The notes: a model not told the origin generated them from the letters alone. A DNA stretch of 64,000 bases from Pseudomonas chlororaphis (GCF_001921865.1 NZ_MSCT01000020.1:1-64000), one strand, 5' to 3'; positions 29,262 to 38,468 are shown, numbered from the stretch's first letter. Made by a program: numbers and translations.

Positions 29262-29290
29262 TACATGAGGGCGCATAACCTTATTACAAG
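29262..29290 (-). promoter_or_regulatory. Sigma-32-type heat-shock promoter of groSL
   Basis: Read on the minus strand, CTTGTAA (29290-29284) and CCTCATGTA (29270-29262) are separated by 13 bp. They resemble the sigma-32 elements CTTGAAA and CCCCATNTA with the usual spacing, upstream of groS. Confidence 0.65.
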
Positions 29291-29334
29291 GGCTGCCCAG
29301 TGAAATTTTTCAGATTTTCAGTCAGGTAAAACAA

Positions 29335-29358
29335 ACACGGCACCCTAAGGTGCCGTGT
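29335..29358 (-). terminator. Intrinsic terminator of fxsA
   Basis: ACACGGCACC-CTAA-GGTGCCGTGT is a perfect 10-bp stem. On the minus strand it is followed by a T-rich TTGTTTTACC, just after the fxsA stop. Confidence 0.8.
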
Positions 29359-29373
29359 CGATCGTCGAGGGGC

Positions 29374-29850
29374 TTACGAATCGCGGTGCTCGAACTCGCC
29401 TTCGATCACATTCGGCTCGCGCCCCACAGGGCGTTGCGGCACCGGCCCGCCGCGGGCGGCCTGCATGTCGTCGGCAAAGGCGCGCTGGCGGATCGCCTGT
29501 TCTTCGGCGCGCTGGCGCATCTTGTTGGCCAGCAGGCGACGGGTGAGCGGCAACAGCATGAGCAGGCCGAACACGTCGCTGATGAAACCCGGCAGGATCA
29601 ACAGGCCGCCCGCCAGGGCCAGCATCAGGCCTTCGAGCATGGTCTGGGCCGGCAGCTCGCCGCGGTTCAGGCTTTCACGGGCGCGCAATGCCGTGGCCAG
29701 CCCCGCGACGCGCAGGACCAGCACACCGAGCATCGAGCCCAGGATGATCAGCAGCAGCGCCGGGAAAAACCCGATCGCACCGCTGACCTTGACGAAGACG
29801 AACAGCTCTAGCACCGGGAACAGCAGAAAGAGCAACAGAAAAGGGCGCAT
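29374..29850 (-). CDS. fxsA: FxsA-family membrane protein
   Basis: The 158-aa protein has three to four hydrophobic helices, starting MRPFLLLFLLFPVLELFVFV, with LLLIILGSMLGVLVLR and LALAGGLLILPGFISDVFGL typical of FxsA, followed by a basic polar C-terminal tail. In E. coli FxsA overexpression eases phage T7 exclusion by the F plasmid; its native role is unknown. ATG 29850 begins the conserved region; longer upstream frames are weak. It lies upstream of groSL in the same orientation but is separated by a terminator and the heat-shock promoter. Confidence 0.88.
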   Translation of the reverse strand: MRPFLLLFLLFPVLELFVFVKVSGAIGFFPALLLIILGSMLGVLVLRVAGLATALRARESLNRGELPAQTMLEGLMLALAGGLLILPGFISDVFGLLMLLPLTRRLLANKMRQRAEEQAIRQRAFADDMQAARGGPVPQRPVGREPNVIEGEFEHRDS

Positions 29851-29916
29851 CAAATGGTTTCCTCTACGGAAGAATGCCTTCCAGTAGACCTTAGATGACG
29901 TTGGCAATTCGTGAAT

Positions 29917-30648
29917 TCAAGCCTCGGCAGCGGCTTTTTTCGGCCATTGCTCGGCGTGAGCCAGGAAAACCAAGGCCTCGCGCACTTGTGTCGGCGTATT
30001 ACAAGGGTTTGGGAAAGGCAGCCAGTACACCCCCTGCCCGATCCGCAGGTGCATGCCTTCGGTATCGATGCCGGCCAGTTGCGCCGCCGCGGTTTTCGGC
30101 AAGCCGGCCAGGTCGACGTAATGGGCGATGGCCTTGGCGTGATCGCTGTTCATGTGCTCGACCATGCTCAGCTCGGCCTTGCCGGCGAACGGGTTAGCCA
30201 GGGTCACCTGCTCGATCCAGTGGATCGCGCCAAAGCCGCCGATGTAGCGATGACGCACCGGCTTGAGCAGCCAGAAGTCGAAATCGTGGGCCTTGTGGTA
30301 GTTCTGCGAATCCGGGAAGTAGCGGTAGTAACGCTCGGCGGCCGCCTCGATCGCCGCGGCGTCCTCGAGTTTTTCGGCTTCGGCCAGATAGGTCAGGCGC
30401 CCTACCGCCTGCACATCCTCGGCCTCGCGCTCGCCCACTAGCAGCGAACACTTGGGATCTTTCTGCAGGTTATGGGTGTGCTGGGCGATGCGGCTGATCA
30501 GGATCAACGGCCGGCCTTGCTCGTCCAGGCAATAAGGAACCACCGAGCCGAAGGGAAATCCCGGCATGGCCTTGGAGTGCGTCGACAGCACGCCACGGTA
30601 TTCCTTGAGCAGTAATTCTCGTGCATTCTTGGCAGCTTCTACGCTCAA
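29917..30648 (-). CDS. HugZ-like pyridoxamine 5'-phosphate oxidase-fold protein
   Basis: The 243-aa protein has an N-terminal split-barrel FMN-type domain (TSHSKAMPGFPFGSV-like region, HTHNLQKDPKCSLLVGE) and a C-terminal DUF2470 domain (MVEHMNSDHAKAIAHYV). This combination is seen in the HugZ/HutZ haem-utilisation family, although general flavin-fold proteins share it. Translation appears to start at a TTG (30648-30646; LSVEAAKNARELL), with GGAG 8 nt upstream. It is monocistronic and divergent from the SDR gene. Haem binding or degradation is a family inference. Confidence 0.78.
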   Translation of the reverse strand: MSVEAAKNARELLLKEYRGVLSTHSKAMPGFPFGSVVPYCLDEQGRPLILISRIAQHTHNLQKDPKCSLLVGEREAEDVQAVGRLTYLAEAEKLEDAAAIEAAAERYYRYFPDSQNYHKAHDFDFWLLKPVRHRYIGGFGAIHWIEQVTLANPFAGKAELSMVEHMNSDHAKAIAHYVDLAGLPKTAAAQLAGIDTEGMHLRIGQGVYWLPFPNPCNTPTQVREALVFLAHAEQWPKKAAAEA

Positions 30649-30807
30649 TTTATGACTCCTTATATAGAATCCGTCGAAAACGGACGGGCGCCTGGAGTAA
30701 TGTTCCAGTCGCCATCGGGCAATTCTTATCTGCAATCGGGCCACGCCCTGTGCGCAAGAGAGGCGCCTTGAAGGACACCACTCCAGACCTGCTACCGGGG
30801 CATGCGA

Positions 30808-31566
30808 ATGCAACTCAATGACAAAGTAATCATTATCACCGGCGGTTGCCAGGGTTTGGGCCGCTCCATGGCGGAGTATTTCGCCAGCAAGGGCGCCAAG
30901 CTGGCGCTGGTCGACCTGAACCAGGAAAAGCTCGATCAGGCCGTGGCCGCCTGCCAGGCCGCCGGGGTCGAAGCCCGCGCCTACCTGTGCAACGTAGCCA
31001 GTGAAGAACAGGTGGAGCACATGGTCGCCCAGGTCGCCGAAGACTTCGGCGCCATCCACGGCCTGATCAACAATGCCGGGATCCTGCGCGACGGCCTGCT
31101 GCTCAAGGTCAAGGACGGCCAGATGAGCAAGATGAGCCTGGCCCAGTGGCAATCGGTGATCGACGTCAACCTGACCGGCGTGTTCCTTTGCACCCGTGAA
31201 GTCGCGGCGAAGATGGTCGAACTGAAGACCAGCGGTGTGATCGTCAACATCTCCTCGATCTCCCGCGCCGGCAATATCGGCCAGACCAACTACTCCGCCG
31301 CCAAGGCCGGAGTCGCCGCCGCGACCGTGACCTGGGCCAAGGAACTGGCCCGCTACGGTATCCGCGTGGCCGGTATCGCCCCGGGCTTTATCGAAACGGA
31401 AATGACCCTGGGCATGAAACCCGAAGCCCTGGAAAAAATGACCTCCGGCATCCCGCTCAAGCGCATGGGCAAGCCGGAAGAGATTGCCCATTCGGCCGCC
31501 TACATTTTCGAGAACGACTACTACACCGGGCGGACTCTGGAGCTGGACGGCGGCTTGCGGGTCTGA
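30808..31566 (+). CDS. Classical short-chain dehydrogenase (FabG-like)
   Basis: The 252-aa protein has the classical SDR features: TGGCQGLGRSMAEYF (glycine-rich cofactor loop), NNAGILRDG, the catalytic Ser in NISSISRAG and the YSAAKAG Tyr-x3-Lys pair, plus PGFIETEMT. It is likely an NAD(P)-dependent 3-oxoacyl reductase or alcohol dehydrogenase; the substrate is unresolved. ATG 30808 begins the conserved MQLNDKVIIITGG, with an alternative ATG two codons earlier. A terminator follows. Confidence 0.85.
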   Translation: MQLNDKVIIITGGCQGLGRSMAEYFASKGAKLALVDLNQEKLDQAVAACQAAGVEARAYLCNVASEEQVEHMVAQVAEDFGAIHGLINNAGILRDGLLLKVKDGQMSKMSLAQWQSVIDVNLTGVFLCTREVAAKMVELKTSGVIVNISSISRAGNIGQTNYSAAKAGVAAATVTWAKELARYGIRVAGIAPGFIETEMTLGMKPEALEKMTSGIPLKRMGKPEEIAHSAAYIFENDYYTGRTLELDGGLRV

Positions 31567-31592
31567 GCCCCGGCCATGCACCGCTGCCCATG

Positions 31593-31625
31593 AAAAAGCC
31601 CGGCGCACTGCACCGGGCTTTTTGT
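31593..31625. terminator. Bidirectional terminator between the SDR gene and apbC
   Basis: AAAAAGCCCGGCGCACTGCACCGGGCTTTTT-type stem, with A-run on one side and T-run on the other, lies between convergent genes. Confidence 0.88.
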
Positions 31626-31638
31626 TGGCCTAATCGGC

Positions 31639-32733
31639 TCAGTCGTCGCTGACGGTGATGTTCGGCATCGCCGGCGCCGCGGCTTCCTGCAACACGATGC
31701 GCGCGCCGACATGCCGAGCCAGCTCCTGATAGACCATGGCGATCTGGCTTTCCGGCTCGGCGATCACGGTCGGCTTGCCGCCGTCGGCCTGCTCGCGGAT
31801 GAGCATCGACAGCGGCAGCGAAGCCAGCAGCTCGACGCCGTACTGGGTCGCCAGCTTCTCGCCGCCGCCTTCACCGAACAGGTGCTCGGCATGGCCGCAG
31901 TTGGAGCAGATGTGCACCGCCATGTTTTCCACCACGCCCAGCACCGGGATGTTGACCTTGCGGAACATCTCCACGCCCTTGCGCGCATCGAGCAACGCCA
32001 GGTCCTGCGGGGTGGTGACGATGACCGCTCCGGCCACCGGGACCTTCTGCGCCAGGGTCAGCTGGATGTCGCCGGTGCCTGGCGGCATGTCGATCACCAG
32101 GTAGTCCAGGTCGCCCCAGGCGGTCTGGGTCACCAGTTGCAGCAGGGCGCCGGAGACCATGGGCCCGCGCCAGACCATCGGCGTGTTGTCGTCGGTGAGG
32201 AAGGCCATGGACATGACCTCGACCCCGTGGGACTTGATCGGCACGAACCATTTCTGGTCCTTGACCTGCGGCCGGGTGCCCTCGGCAATGCCGAACATGA
32301 TGCCCTGGCTCGGGCCATAGATGTCGGCGTCGAGAATCCCCACCTTGGCGCCTTCCCGGGCCAACGCCAGGGCCAGGTTGGCCGCGGTGGTGGACTTGCC
32401 CACGCCGCCCTTGCCGGACGCCACCGCCACCACGTTCTTCACATTGGCCAGGCCGGGAACCTGCGCCTGGGCCTTGTGCGCGGCGATCAGGCTGGTGACT
32501 TCGACCTTGGCCGAACTCACGCAGTCCAGGCCTTCGATGGCCAGTTGCAGCATCTGCGCCCAGCCGCTCTTGAACAGGCCGGCGGCATAACCCAGCTCGA
32601 GCTGGACCGTTACCCGATCGCCCTGGACCTCGATGGCGCGGACACAACCGGCGCTGACCGGGTCCTGGTTCAGGTAAGGGTCGGTGTATTGGCGAAGAAC
32701 GGCTTCCACCGCTGCGCGATTGACGGCGCTCAT
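31639..32733 (-). CDS. apbC: ApbC/Mrp iron-sulfur carrier ATPase
   Basis: The 364-aa protein has an N-terminal DUF59 (MIP18-like) domain (about 1-90), then a P-loop ATPase with the deviant Walker A VASGKGGVGKST and IDMPPGTGDIQLTL. A C-terminal CxxC (HICSNCGH) binds a bridging [4Fe-4S] cluster for delivery to apoproteins. ATG 32733 begins MSAVNRAAVEAVL; a TTG six codons upstream is less likely. It is divergent from metG, as in P. aeruginosa as recalled. Confidence 0.92.
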   Translation of the reverse strand: MSAVNRAAVEAVLRQYTDPYLNQDPVSAGCVRAIEVQGDRVTVQLELGYAAGLFKSGWAQMLQLAIEGLDCVSSAKVEVTSLIAAHKAQAQVPGLANVKNVVAVASGKGGVGKSTTAANLALALAREGAKVGILDADIYGPSQGIMFGIAEGTRPQVKDQKWFVPIKSHGVEVMSMAFLTDDNTPMVWRGPMVSGALLQLVTQTAWGDLDYLVIDMPPGTGDIQLTLAQKVPVAGAVIVTTPQDLALLDARKGVEMFRKVNIPVLGVVENMAVHICSNCGHAEHLFGEGGGEKLATQYGVELLASLPLSMLIREQADGGKPTVIAEPESQIAMVYQELARHVGARIVLQEAAAPAMPNITVSDD

Positions 32734-32923
32734 GGGCAACTCCGATAACAAGACTGGAAAATCAGGCGGCTATCCTACGCCGGACACGGATTCGTGGCGA
32801 GGGAGCAGCCGCCTCGCGATAAATCCCAGCGCCTGGCCGCTCCGGAAACCGGTCTGAAGGGTGAAAAATATGCGCCGGCGCTTTATAGTGGCCGACCTCC
32901 GTTTCATCAAGTAGCCGAGCCCC

Positions 32924-34969
32924 ATGTCCGAGCCACGCAAGATCCTCGTCACCAGCGCCCTGCCCTATGCCAATGGTTCCATCCACCTTGGCCACATGCT
33001 CGAGTACATCCAGACCGACATGTGGGTGCGCTTCCAGAAGCATCGCGGCAACCAATGCATCTATGTCTGCGCGGACGACGCTCACGGCTCGGCCATCATG
33101 CTGCGCGCGGAAAAGGAAGGCATCACTCCGGAACAACTGATCGCCAACGTCCAGGCCGAACACAGCGCCGACTTTGCCGACTTCCTGGTGGACTTCGACA
33201 ACTTCCACTCGACCCACGCCGAGGAAAACCGCGAGCTGTCGAGCCAGATCTACCTGAAGCTGCGCGACGCCGGGCATATCGCCACGCGCTCGATCACCCA
33301 GTATTTCGACCCGGAAAAGCAGATGTTCCTGGCCGACCGCTTCATCAAGGGCACCTGCCCGAAATGCGGCACCGAAGACCAGTACGGCGACAACTGCGAA
33401 AAATGCGGCGCCACCTACGCGCCGACCGACCTGAAGGATCCGAAGTCGGCGATCTCCGGCGCCACTCCGGTGCTCAAGGATTCCCAGCACTTCTTCTTCA
33501 AGCTGCCGGACTTCCAGCAGATGCTGCAGGAATGGACCCGCAGCGGCACCCTGCAGGACGCCGTGGCGAACAAGATCGCCGAATGGTTGGACGTCGGCCT
33601 GCAACAGTGGGACATCTCCCGCGACGCGCCGTATTTTGGCTTCGAGATCCCGGACGAGCCAGGCAAGTACTTCTACGTCTGGCTGGACGCGCCGATCGGC
33701 TACATGGCCAGCTTCAAGAACCTCTGCAACCGTACCCCGGAGCTGGACTTCGACGCGTTCTGGGGCAAGGATTCGACCGCCGAGCTGTACCACTTCATCG
33801 GCAAGGACATCGTCAACTTCCACGCGCTGTTCTGGCCCGCCATGCTCGAAGGCGCCGGCTACCGCAAGCCGACCGGGATCAACGTGCACGGCTACCTGAC
33901 CGTCAACGGTCAGAAAATGTCCAAGTCCCGCGGCACCTTCATCAAGGCCCGGACCTACCTCGACCACCTGTCGCCGGAATACCTGCGTTACTACTACGCG
34001 GCCAAGCTCGGCCGCGGCGTCGACGACCTGGACCTGAACCTCGAAGACTTCGTGCAGAAGGTCAACTCCGACCTGGTGGGCAAGGTGGTGAACATCGCCA
34101 GCCGTTGCGCCGGTTTCATCCACAAAGGCAACGCCGGCGTGCTGGTGGACAAGAACGCCGCGCCGGAGCTGACCGAGGCTTTCCTCGCGGCCGCGCCAAG
34201 CATCGCCGACGCTTATGAAGCCCGCGACTTCGCCCGCGCCATGCGCGAGATCATGGCCCTGGCCGACCGCGCCAACGCCTGGATCGCCGACAAGGCGCCG
34301 TGGTCGCTGAACAAGCAGGAAGGCAAGCAGGACGAGGTCCAGGCGATCTGCGCCACCGGCGTCAACCTGTTCCGCCAGTTGGTGATCTTCCTCAAGCCGG
34401 TGCTGCCGCTGCTGGCCGCCGATGCCGAGGCGTTCCTCAACGTCGCCCCGTTGACCTGGAACGACCACCAGAGCGTGCTGAGCAATCACCCGCTCAACGA
34501 ATTCAAACCGCTGATGACGCGGATCGACCCGGTAAAAGTACAAGCCATGACCGACGCCTCGAAGGAAGACCTGACCGCCAGCCAGACCGACACCGGTGCC
34601 CCCAAAGGTAACGGCGAACTGGCCAAGGACCCGCTGTCGCCGGAAATCGACTTCGACGCTTTCGCCGCCATCGACCTGCGCGTGGCCCTGATCCTCAAGG
34701 CCGAGCATGTGGAAGGCGCCGACAAGCTGCTGCGCCTGACCCTGGATATCGGCGATGAGCAGCGCAACGTGTTCTCCGGCATCAAGAGCGCTTACCCGGA
34801 CCCGTCCAAGCTCGACGGTCGCCTGACCATGATGATCGCCAACCTCAAGCCACGGAAAATGAAATTCGGCATCTCCGAAGGCATGGTGATGGCAGCCGGC
34901 CCCGGCGGCGAAGAGATCTACCTGCTGAGCCCGGACAGCGGCGCCAAGCCGGGCCAGCGGATCAAGTAA
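32924..34969 (+). CDS. metG: Methionyl-tRNA synthetase MetG
   Basis: The 681-aa class I synthetase charges methionine onto tRNA(Met). PYANGSIHLGHM holds the HIGH signature, zinc-binding Cys pairs lie in CPKCGTEDQYGDNCEKCG, and KMSKSRGTF is the KMSKS loop. A C-terminal tRNA-binding dimerisation domain (about 575-681, IDLRVALILKAEHVEGADKL) is present, so it is the long homodimeric form. The start ATG 32924 fits the family. A strong hairpin follows the stop. Confidence 0.97.
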   Translation: MSEPRKILVTSALPYANGSIHLGHMLEYIQTDMWVRFQKHRGNQCIYVCADDAHGSAIMLRAEKEGITPEQLIANVQAEHSADFADFLVDFDNFHSTHAEENRELSSQIYLKLRDAGHIATRSITQYFDPEKQMFLADRFIKGTCPKCGTEDQYGDNCEKCGATYAPTDLKDPKSAISGATPVLKDSQHFFFKLPDFQQMLQEWTRSGTLQDAVANKIAEWLDVGLQQWDISRDAPYFGFEIPDEPGKYFYVWLDAPIGYMASFKNLCNRTPELDFDAFWGKDSTAELYHFIGKDIVNFHALFWPAMLEGAGYRKPTGINVHGYLTVNGQKMSKSRGTFIKARTYLDHLSPEYLRYYYAAKLGRGVDDLDLNLEDFVQKVNSDLVGKVVNIASRCAGFIHKGNAGVLVDKNAAPELTEAFLAAAPSIADAYEARDFARAMREIMALADRANAWIADKAPWSLNKQEGKQDEVQAICATGVNLFRQLVIFLKPVLPLLAADAEAFLNVAPLTWNDHQSVLSNHPLNEFKPLMTRIDPVKVQAMTDASKEDLTASQTDTGAPKGNGELAKDPLSPEIDFDAFAAIDLRVALILKAEHVEGADKLLRLTLDIGDEQRNVFSGIKSAYPDPSKLDGRLTMMIANLKPRKMKFGISEGMVMAAGPGGEEIYLLSPDSGAKPGQRIK

Positions 34970-34983
34970 GCCCGTTGGCTGGA

Positions 34984-35022
34984 TCGATCCCCCCGTCGCG
35001 CTGGTGCGTGACGGGGGGATTT
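34984..35022 (+). terminator. Terminator of metG
   Basis: ATCCCCCCGTC and GACGGGGGGAT form an 11-bp perfect stem around a 12-nt loop, followed by TTTTC, about 15 nt past the metG stop. Confidence 0.8.
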
Positions 35023-35100
35023 TCATATCTGGATGGGCCTGCGCCCTTGCCGGATAATGCCTAGTCTTCAGGTACACGCCCGCCTTCACCGGCCACGAAC

Positions 35101-35685
35101 ATGACCGAGATTGTCCTTACGCTCATCAGCGCCGCCCTGATCAACAACATCGTGTTGCAGTGGCCGCTGGGCGTCGATCCGTTGTTGCAGGCCGACGCCA
35201 CGCAGCTTCCCCGGCGCCGTATCCATGCCCTCGGGATTGCTACCGCTTGCCTGATGCTGCTGTGCAGCGCACTGGGTCATGGGCTTTATCAGGTGCTGCT
35301 GGTGCCACTGGGCCTGACCTCGCTGCAATTGTTCGTGTTCCTGCCGCTGGCCGTGCTGTCGATCGGCCCGCTGCTCACGTTGCTGGCCCGGGTGTTGCCC
35401 GGGCTGGCGTTCGACGGTCTCTGGCCGCTGCTGCTGGGCAACGCTGGCGTGCTCGGCGCAGTGCTGCTGGCGGTGCAGGACAACCGGGGGCTGGGCCATA
35501 GCCTGGCCCTGGGTCTTGGTGCGGGCCTCGGTTTCTGGCTGGTGCTGAGCCTGTTCAGCGACCTGCGCCAACGCCTTCTCAACAACGATGTGCCCCTGCC
35601 CTTTCGCGGCCTGCCGATCGACCTGATCAGCGCCGGACTGATGGCCGTGGCATTTCTCGGCTTCAACGGATTGCTCAAGACATGA
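35101..35685 (+). CDS. rnfA: RnfA-like (RsxA) membrane subunit lacking the cluster cysteines
   Basis: The 194-aa, six-helix protein aligns throughout with RnfA/RsxA, for example INNIVL near the start and DVPLPFRGLPIDLISAGLMA near the end. In canonical RnfA one Cys in helix 1 (LGLCP) and one in TNCAVLG share an intramembrane iron-sulfur cluster with RnfE. Here those positions read LGVDP (Asp26) and GNAGVLG (Ala115), so both ligands are gone. It opens a tightly overlapping operon rnfA-B-D-G-E-nth, with no rnfC. The fold is probably retained while direct electron transfer through the classical site is not. Rnf/Rsx complexes move electrons at the membrane or reset SoxR. Confidence 0.8.
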   Translation: MTEIVLTLISAALINNIVLQWPLGVDPLLQADATQLPRRRIHALGIATACLMLLCSALGHGLYQVLLVPLGLTSLQLFVFLPLAVLSIGPLLTLLARVLPGLAFDGLWPLLLGNAGVLGAVLLAVQDNRGLGHSLALGLGAGLGFWLVLSLFSDLRQRLLNNDVPLPFRGLPIDLISAGLMAVAFLGFNGLLKT

Positions 35686-36890
35686 GTCTGATTCAACGCA
35701 TCGACGCCCTGCTGCCGCAGACCCAATGCGGCAAGTGCGGCCACTGCGGATGCAAGCCCTACGCCGAAGGCATCGCCAACGGCGAAGCGATCAACAAGTG
35801 CCCGCCCGGTGGCGATGAAACCATCGCCGGGCTGGCCAGGCTGCTGAATGTCCCGGTCATGGAGCTGGACATCAGCCGCGGCCCGGCGCCGGCCCAGGTG
35901 GCATTTATCCGCGAGGCCGAATGCATCGGCTGCACCAAGTGCATCCAGGCCTGCCCGGTGGACGCCATCGTCGGCGCGGCCAAGCAGATGCACACCGTGC
36001 TGGTCGACGAGTGCACCGGCTGCGACCTGTGTGTGGCACCGTGCCCGGTGGACTGCATCGACATGCTGCCCTTGCCCCGGAACCGCATCCTGCCGATCGT
36101 CGGCGGCCTGGCCGCCAGCCTCGAAGAGCAGCGCGCGCGGACCGCCAAGCGCGATCACGCGCGCCAGCGCTTCGAGCGCCGCAATGCCCGGTTGGAAGGC
36201 GAAGAGCAGCAACGACAGGCCGAACGCGCCGCCCGTGCGCAACGCGCCGCACAACCCAACGAAAGCGACCCGAACCCGGTACAAGCCGCGATCGAACGGG
36301 TGCGGGCGCAAAAGGCCGCCGCGGCCGACGCCGCGCTGAAAAAAGCCAAGATCGAGCTGGCGATGAGCCGCGCCCAGCTGAACAAATCGCTGAAAGCCTT
36401 CGGTCATCCCCCGACCTTCGAGCAGCAATCGCAATTGATCGTCCTGCAGCGCCAGTTCGAGACCGCCGAGCAGGCCCTGGCGCAACTGGAAAGCAGCGCC
36501 GAAACGCCAGCCGCGCCGCCCCCGGCCAAGGATGCCGACCTCAAGCGCGCCAAGATCCAGCTGGCGATGCGCCGCGCGGAGCTGAAAAAGGCCCAGGACG
36601 GCCAGGCCTGCGCCGAGCAATTGGCCAGCCTGGCCCAGGCGTTGAAGGATGCGGAGCAGGCCCTGCACGCGGCCGAAGCCGCCAGCGGGCAACCGGCGCC
36701 CGATCTGGTGCGGGTCGAGAAACGCCCGATCGATGCCGGCCTGCGGCAGTTGAAAACCGCGCTGGCCTACGCCCGGGCCGAAGTCAGCAAGCTGGAACGC
36801 CACAGCGAAACCCCGGCGCACCTACTCGCCGAGGCCCGCGAACGGTTGACGGAAGCAGAGCGCCAGGTACAAGCCCATGACGCCCCTTGA
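35682..36890 (+). CDS. rnfB: RnfB-like ferredoxin subunit with long RnfC-like tail
   Basis: The 402-aa protein begins directly with the four-Cys Fe-S motif (QTQCGKCGHCGCKPYAEG, about residues 14-31). Two ferredoxin 4Fe-4S motifs follow (CIGCTKCIQACPVDAI and CTGCDLCVAPCPVDCI). The N-terminal transmembrane anchor of usual RnfB is missing. From about residue 150 comes a charged Ala-rich tail with three related repeats (KKAKIELAMSRAQLNKSLK, KRAKIQLAMRRAELKKAQD, RQLKTALAYARAEVSKLER), a pattern familiar from the C-terminus of RnfC. It overlaps rnfA by 4 nt and rnfD by 14 nt. No separate rnfC exists in the cluster, so this protein may combine parts of both subunits' roles. Confidence 0.85.
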   Translation: MSLIQRIDALLPQTQCGKCGHCGCKPYAEGIANGEAINKCPPGGDETIAGLARLLNVPVMELDISRGPAPAQVAFIREAECIGCTKCIQACPVDAIVGAAKQMHTVLVDECTGCDLCVAPCPVDCIDMLPLPRNRILPIVGGLAASLEEQRARTAKRDHARQRFERRNARLEGEEQQRQAERAARAQRAAQPNESDPNPVQAAIERVRAQKAAAADAALKKAKIELAMSRAQLNKSLKAFGHPPTFEQQSQLIVLQRQFETAEQALAQLESSAETPAAPPPAKDADLKRAKIQLAMRRAELKKAQDGQACAEQLASLAQALKDAEQALHAAEAASGQPAPDLVRVEKRPIDAGLRQLKTALAYARAEVSKLERHSETPAHLLAEARERLTEAERQVQAHDAP

Positions 36891-37860
36891 GCAACCGGAC
36901 GAGCGCCTGCAACACGCCATGAAGCGTGTGCTGCTGGCGACCCTTCCCGGGTTGCTGGCGCTGTTCTGGTGGTTCGGCTGGGGAGTCCTGGTCAACCTGC
37001 TGTTGGCCGGCGCTACCGCCTTGGCCGTCGAGGCCGCGGTGCTCACGCTGCGCCGCTGGCCGCTACGGCCCTTCCTTGGCGACGGCAGCGCGCTGGTCAG
37101 CGCCACCCTGCTGGCCCTGGCCTTGCCGCCCTACTGTCCGTGGTGGCTGACGGTCAGCGCGGCGGCCAGCGCCTTGCTGTTCGGCAAGCATCTGTATGGC
37201 GGCGTCGGCAAGAATCCGTTCAACCCGGCGATGCTCGGTTATGCCTTGGCGCTGGTGTCATTTCCACAGCAGATGACGCACTGGCCCGCTTCCCATGGCC
37301 TGGACCTGCTCGGCGGCCTGCAACAGATCTTCGGCCTGTCCGCGCCCGACGCCTGGGCCCAGGCCACGGCGCTCGACAGCTTGCGCATCAACAAGAGCCT
37401 GACCGTCGACGAGCTGTTCGCCGGCAATGCCGCTTTCGGCCATTTCGGCGGCAAGGGCGTGGAGTGGGTCAACCTGGCCTTTCTCGCTGGTGGGGCCTTC
37501 CTGCTGCAACAACGCGTATTCAGCTGGCACGCCCCGGCGGGCATGCTCGGCAGCCTGTTCATCATCAGCCTGCTGTGCTGGAACGGTTCCGGGTCCGACT
37601 CCCACGGTTCGCCATTTTTCCACCTGCTGACGGGCGCGACCATGCTCGGCGCGTTTTTCATTGTGACCGAACCGGTCTCCGGCCCCCGGAGCGCAAAAGC
37701 CCGCTTGTTGTTCGGTGCCGGCGTCGGCCTGCTGACTTACCTGATCCGGACCTGGGGCGGCTACCCGGACGGCGTCGCCTTCGCGGTGTTGCTGATGAAC
37801 CTCGCCGTCCCCGCCCTGGAGCGCCTGGCTGCTACGCCGCGCGAGGTCTCCCAGCCATGA
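36877..37860 (+). CDS. rnfD: RnfD (RsxD) flavin-carrying membrane subunit
   Basis: The 327-aa, about nine-helix protein has the family stretches GKHLYGGVGKNPFNPAMLGYA and HLLTGATMLGAFFIVTEPVS. The Thr of the S/TGAT motif is the covalent FMN attachment site in Rnf and Nqr complexes and is present here (LTGATM). It starts 14 nt inside rnfB and ends sharing ATGA with rnfG. This subunit therefore looks competent to carry FMN although the RnfA/E cluster site is lost. Confidence 0.9.
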   Translation: MTPLEQPDERLQHAMKRVLLATLPGLLALFWWFGWGVLVNLLLAGATALAVEAAVLTLRRWPLRPFLGDGSALVSATLLALALPPYCPWWLTVSAAASALLFGKHLYGGVGKNPFNPAMLGYALALVSFPQQMTHWPASHGLDLLGGLQQIFGLSAPDAWAQATALDSLRINKSLTVDELFAGNAAFGHFGGKGVEWVNLAFLAGGAFLLQQRVFSWHAPAGMLGSLFIISLLCWNGSGSDSHGSPFFHLLTGATMLGAFFIVTEPVSGPRSAKARLLFGAGVGLLTYLIRTWGGYPDGVAFAVLLMNLAVPALERLAATPREVSQP

Positions 37861-38468
37861 ACCGGGCAACGAGTCTGGGCGTGCTGTCCTTGCTGGCCGT
37901 TGTCGGCGTCGCCGCCACGTTTTTCGTCCACCAGGCGACAGCGCCGCGCATCAAGCACGAACAGCGCGCCCTGGCGGCGCGCACGCTGCTGGATATCCTG
38001 CCCGCCGCCAGTTACGACAATCAGCCACTGGACCAGCCCCTGCCCCTGGAGCACGCCCAACTGAGCCACAGCATCTTGCTCGGCGGCTACCGGGCGACCC
38101 ACGGCGGCCAGCCCAGCGCCGTGCTCCTGCGCAGCGAGGTCAGCGGTTATGGCGGCCCGATCGAACTGCTGATCGTCATCTCCGCCAACGGCAAGCTGCT
38201 GGGCAGCAAGGCCCTTGCGCACGCGGAAACGCCCGGGCTGGGCGCGCGCATCGCCGAACGGCCCAATGCCTGGTTGCAGGGTTTCATCGGTAAATCGCTG
38301 GGCGACCCGGGCGACGCCGGCTGGGGACTGAAAAAAGACCACGGTCAATTCGACCAGATGGCCGGGGCCACCATCACCTCGCGAGCGGTCATCGAGGGCA
38401 TTCACGACAGCCTGCGTTACTTCGATGAGCATCGTCAGCAACTGCTGGGAAGCCCCGCCCATGAATAA
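37857..38468 (+). CDS. rnfG: RnfG (RsxG) periplasmic FMN subunit
   Basis: The 203-aa protein has a single N-terminal helix (LGVLSLLAVVGVAATFFVHQ) and an FMN-binding domain. The covalent flavin motif appears as MAGATITSRAV (SGATIT-like), and HAETPGLGARI is also typical. The Thr ligand is conserved. It is in the periplasm, anchored by its helix, and is coupled by 4-nt overlaps to rnfD and by 8-nt overlap to rnfE. Confidence 0.9.
   Translation: MNRATSLGVLSLLAVVGVAATFFVHQATAPRIKHEQRALAARTLLDILPAASYDNQPLDQPLPLEHAQLSHSILLGGYRATHGGQPSAVLLRSEVSGYGGPIELLIVISANGKLLGSKALAHAETPGLGARIAERPNAWLQGFIGKSLGDPGDAGWGLKKDHGQFDQMAGATITSRAVIEGIHDSLRYFDEHRQQLLGSPAHE

Noticed and set aside
32762..35089. 775-codon minus-strand frame across metG
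   Set aside because: Antisense shadow of metG with no recognisable domain; metG itself is complete and motif-bearing.
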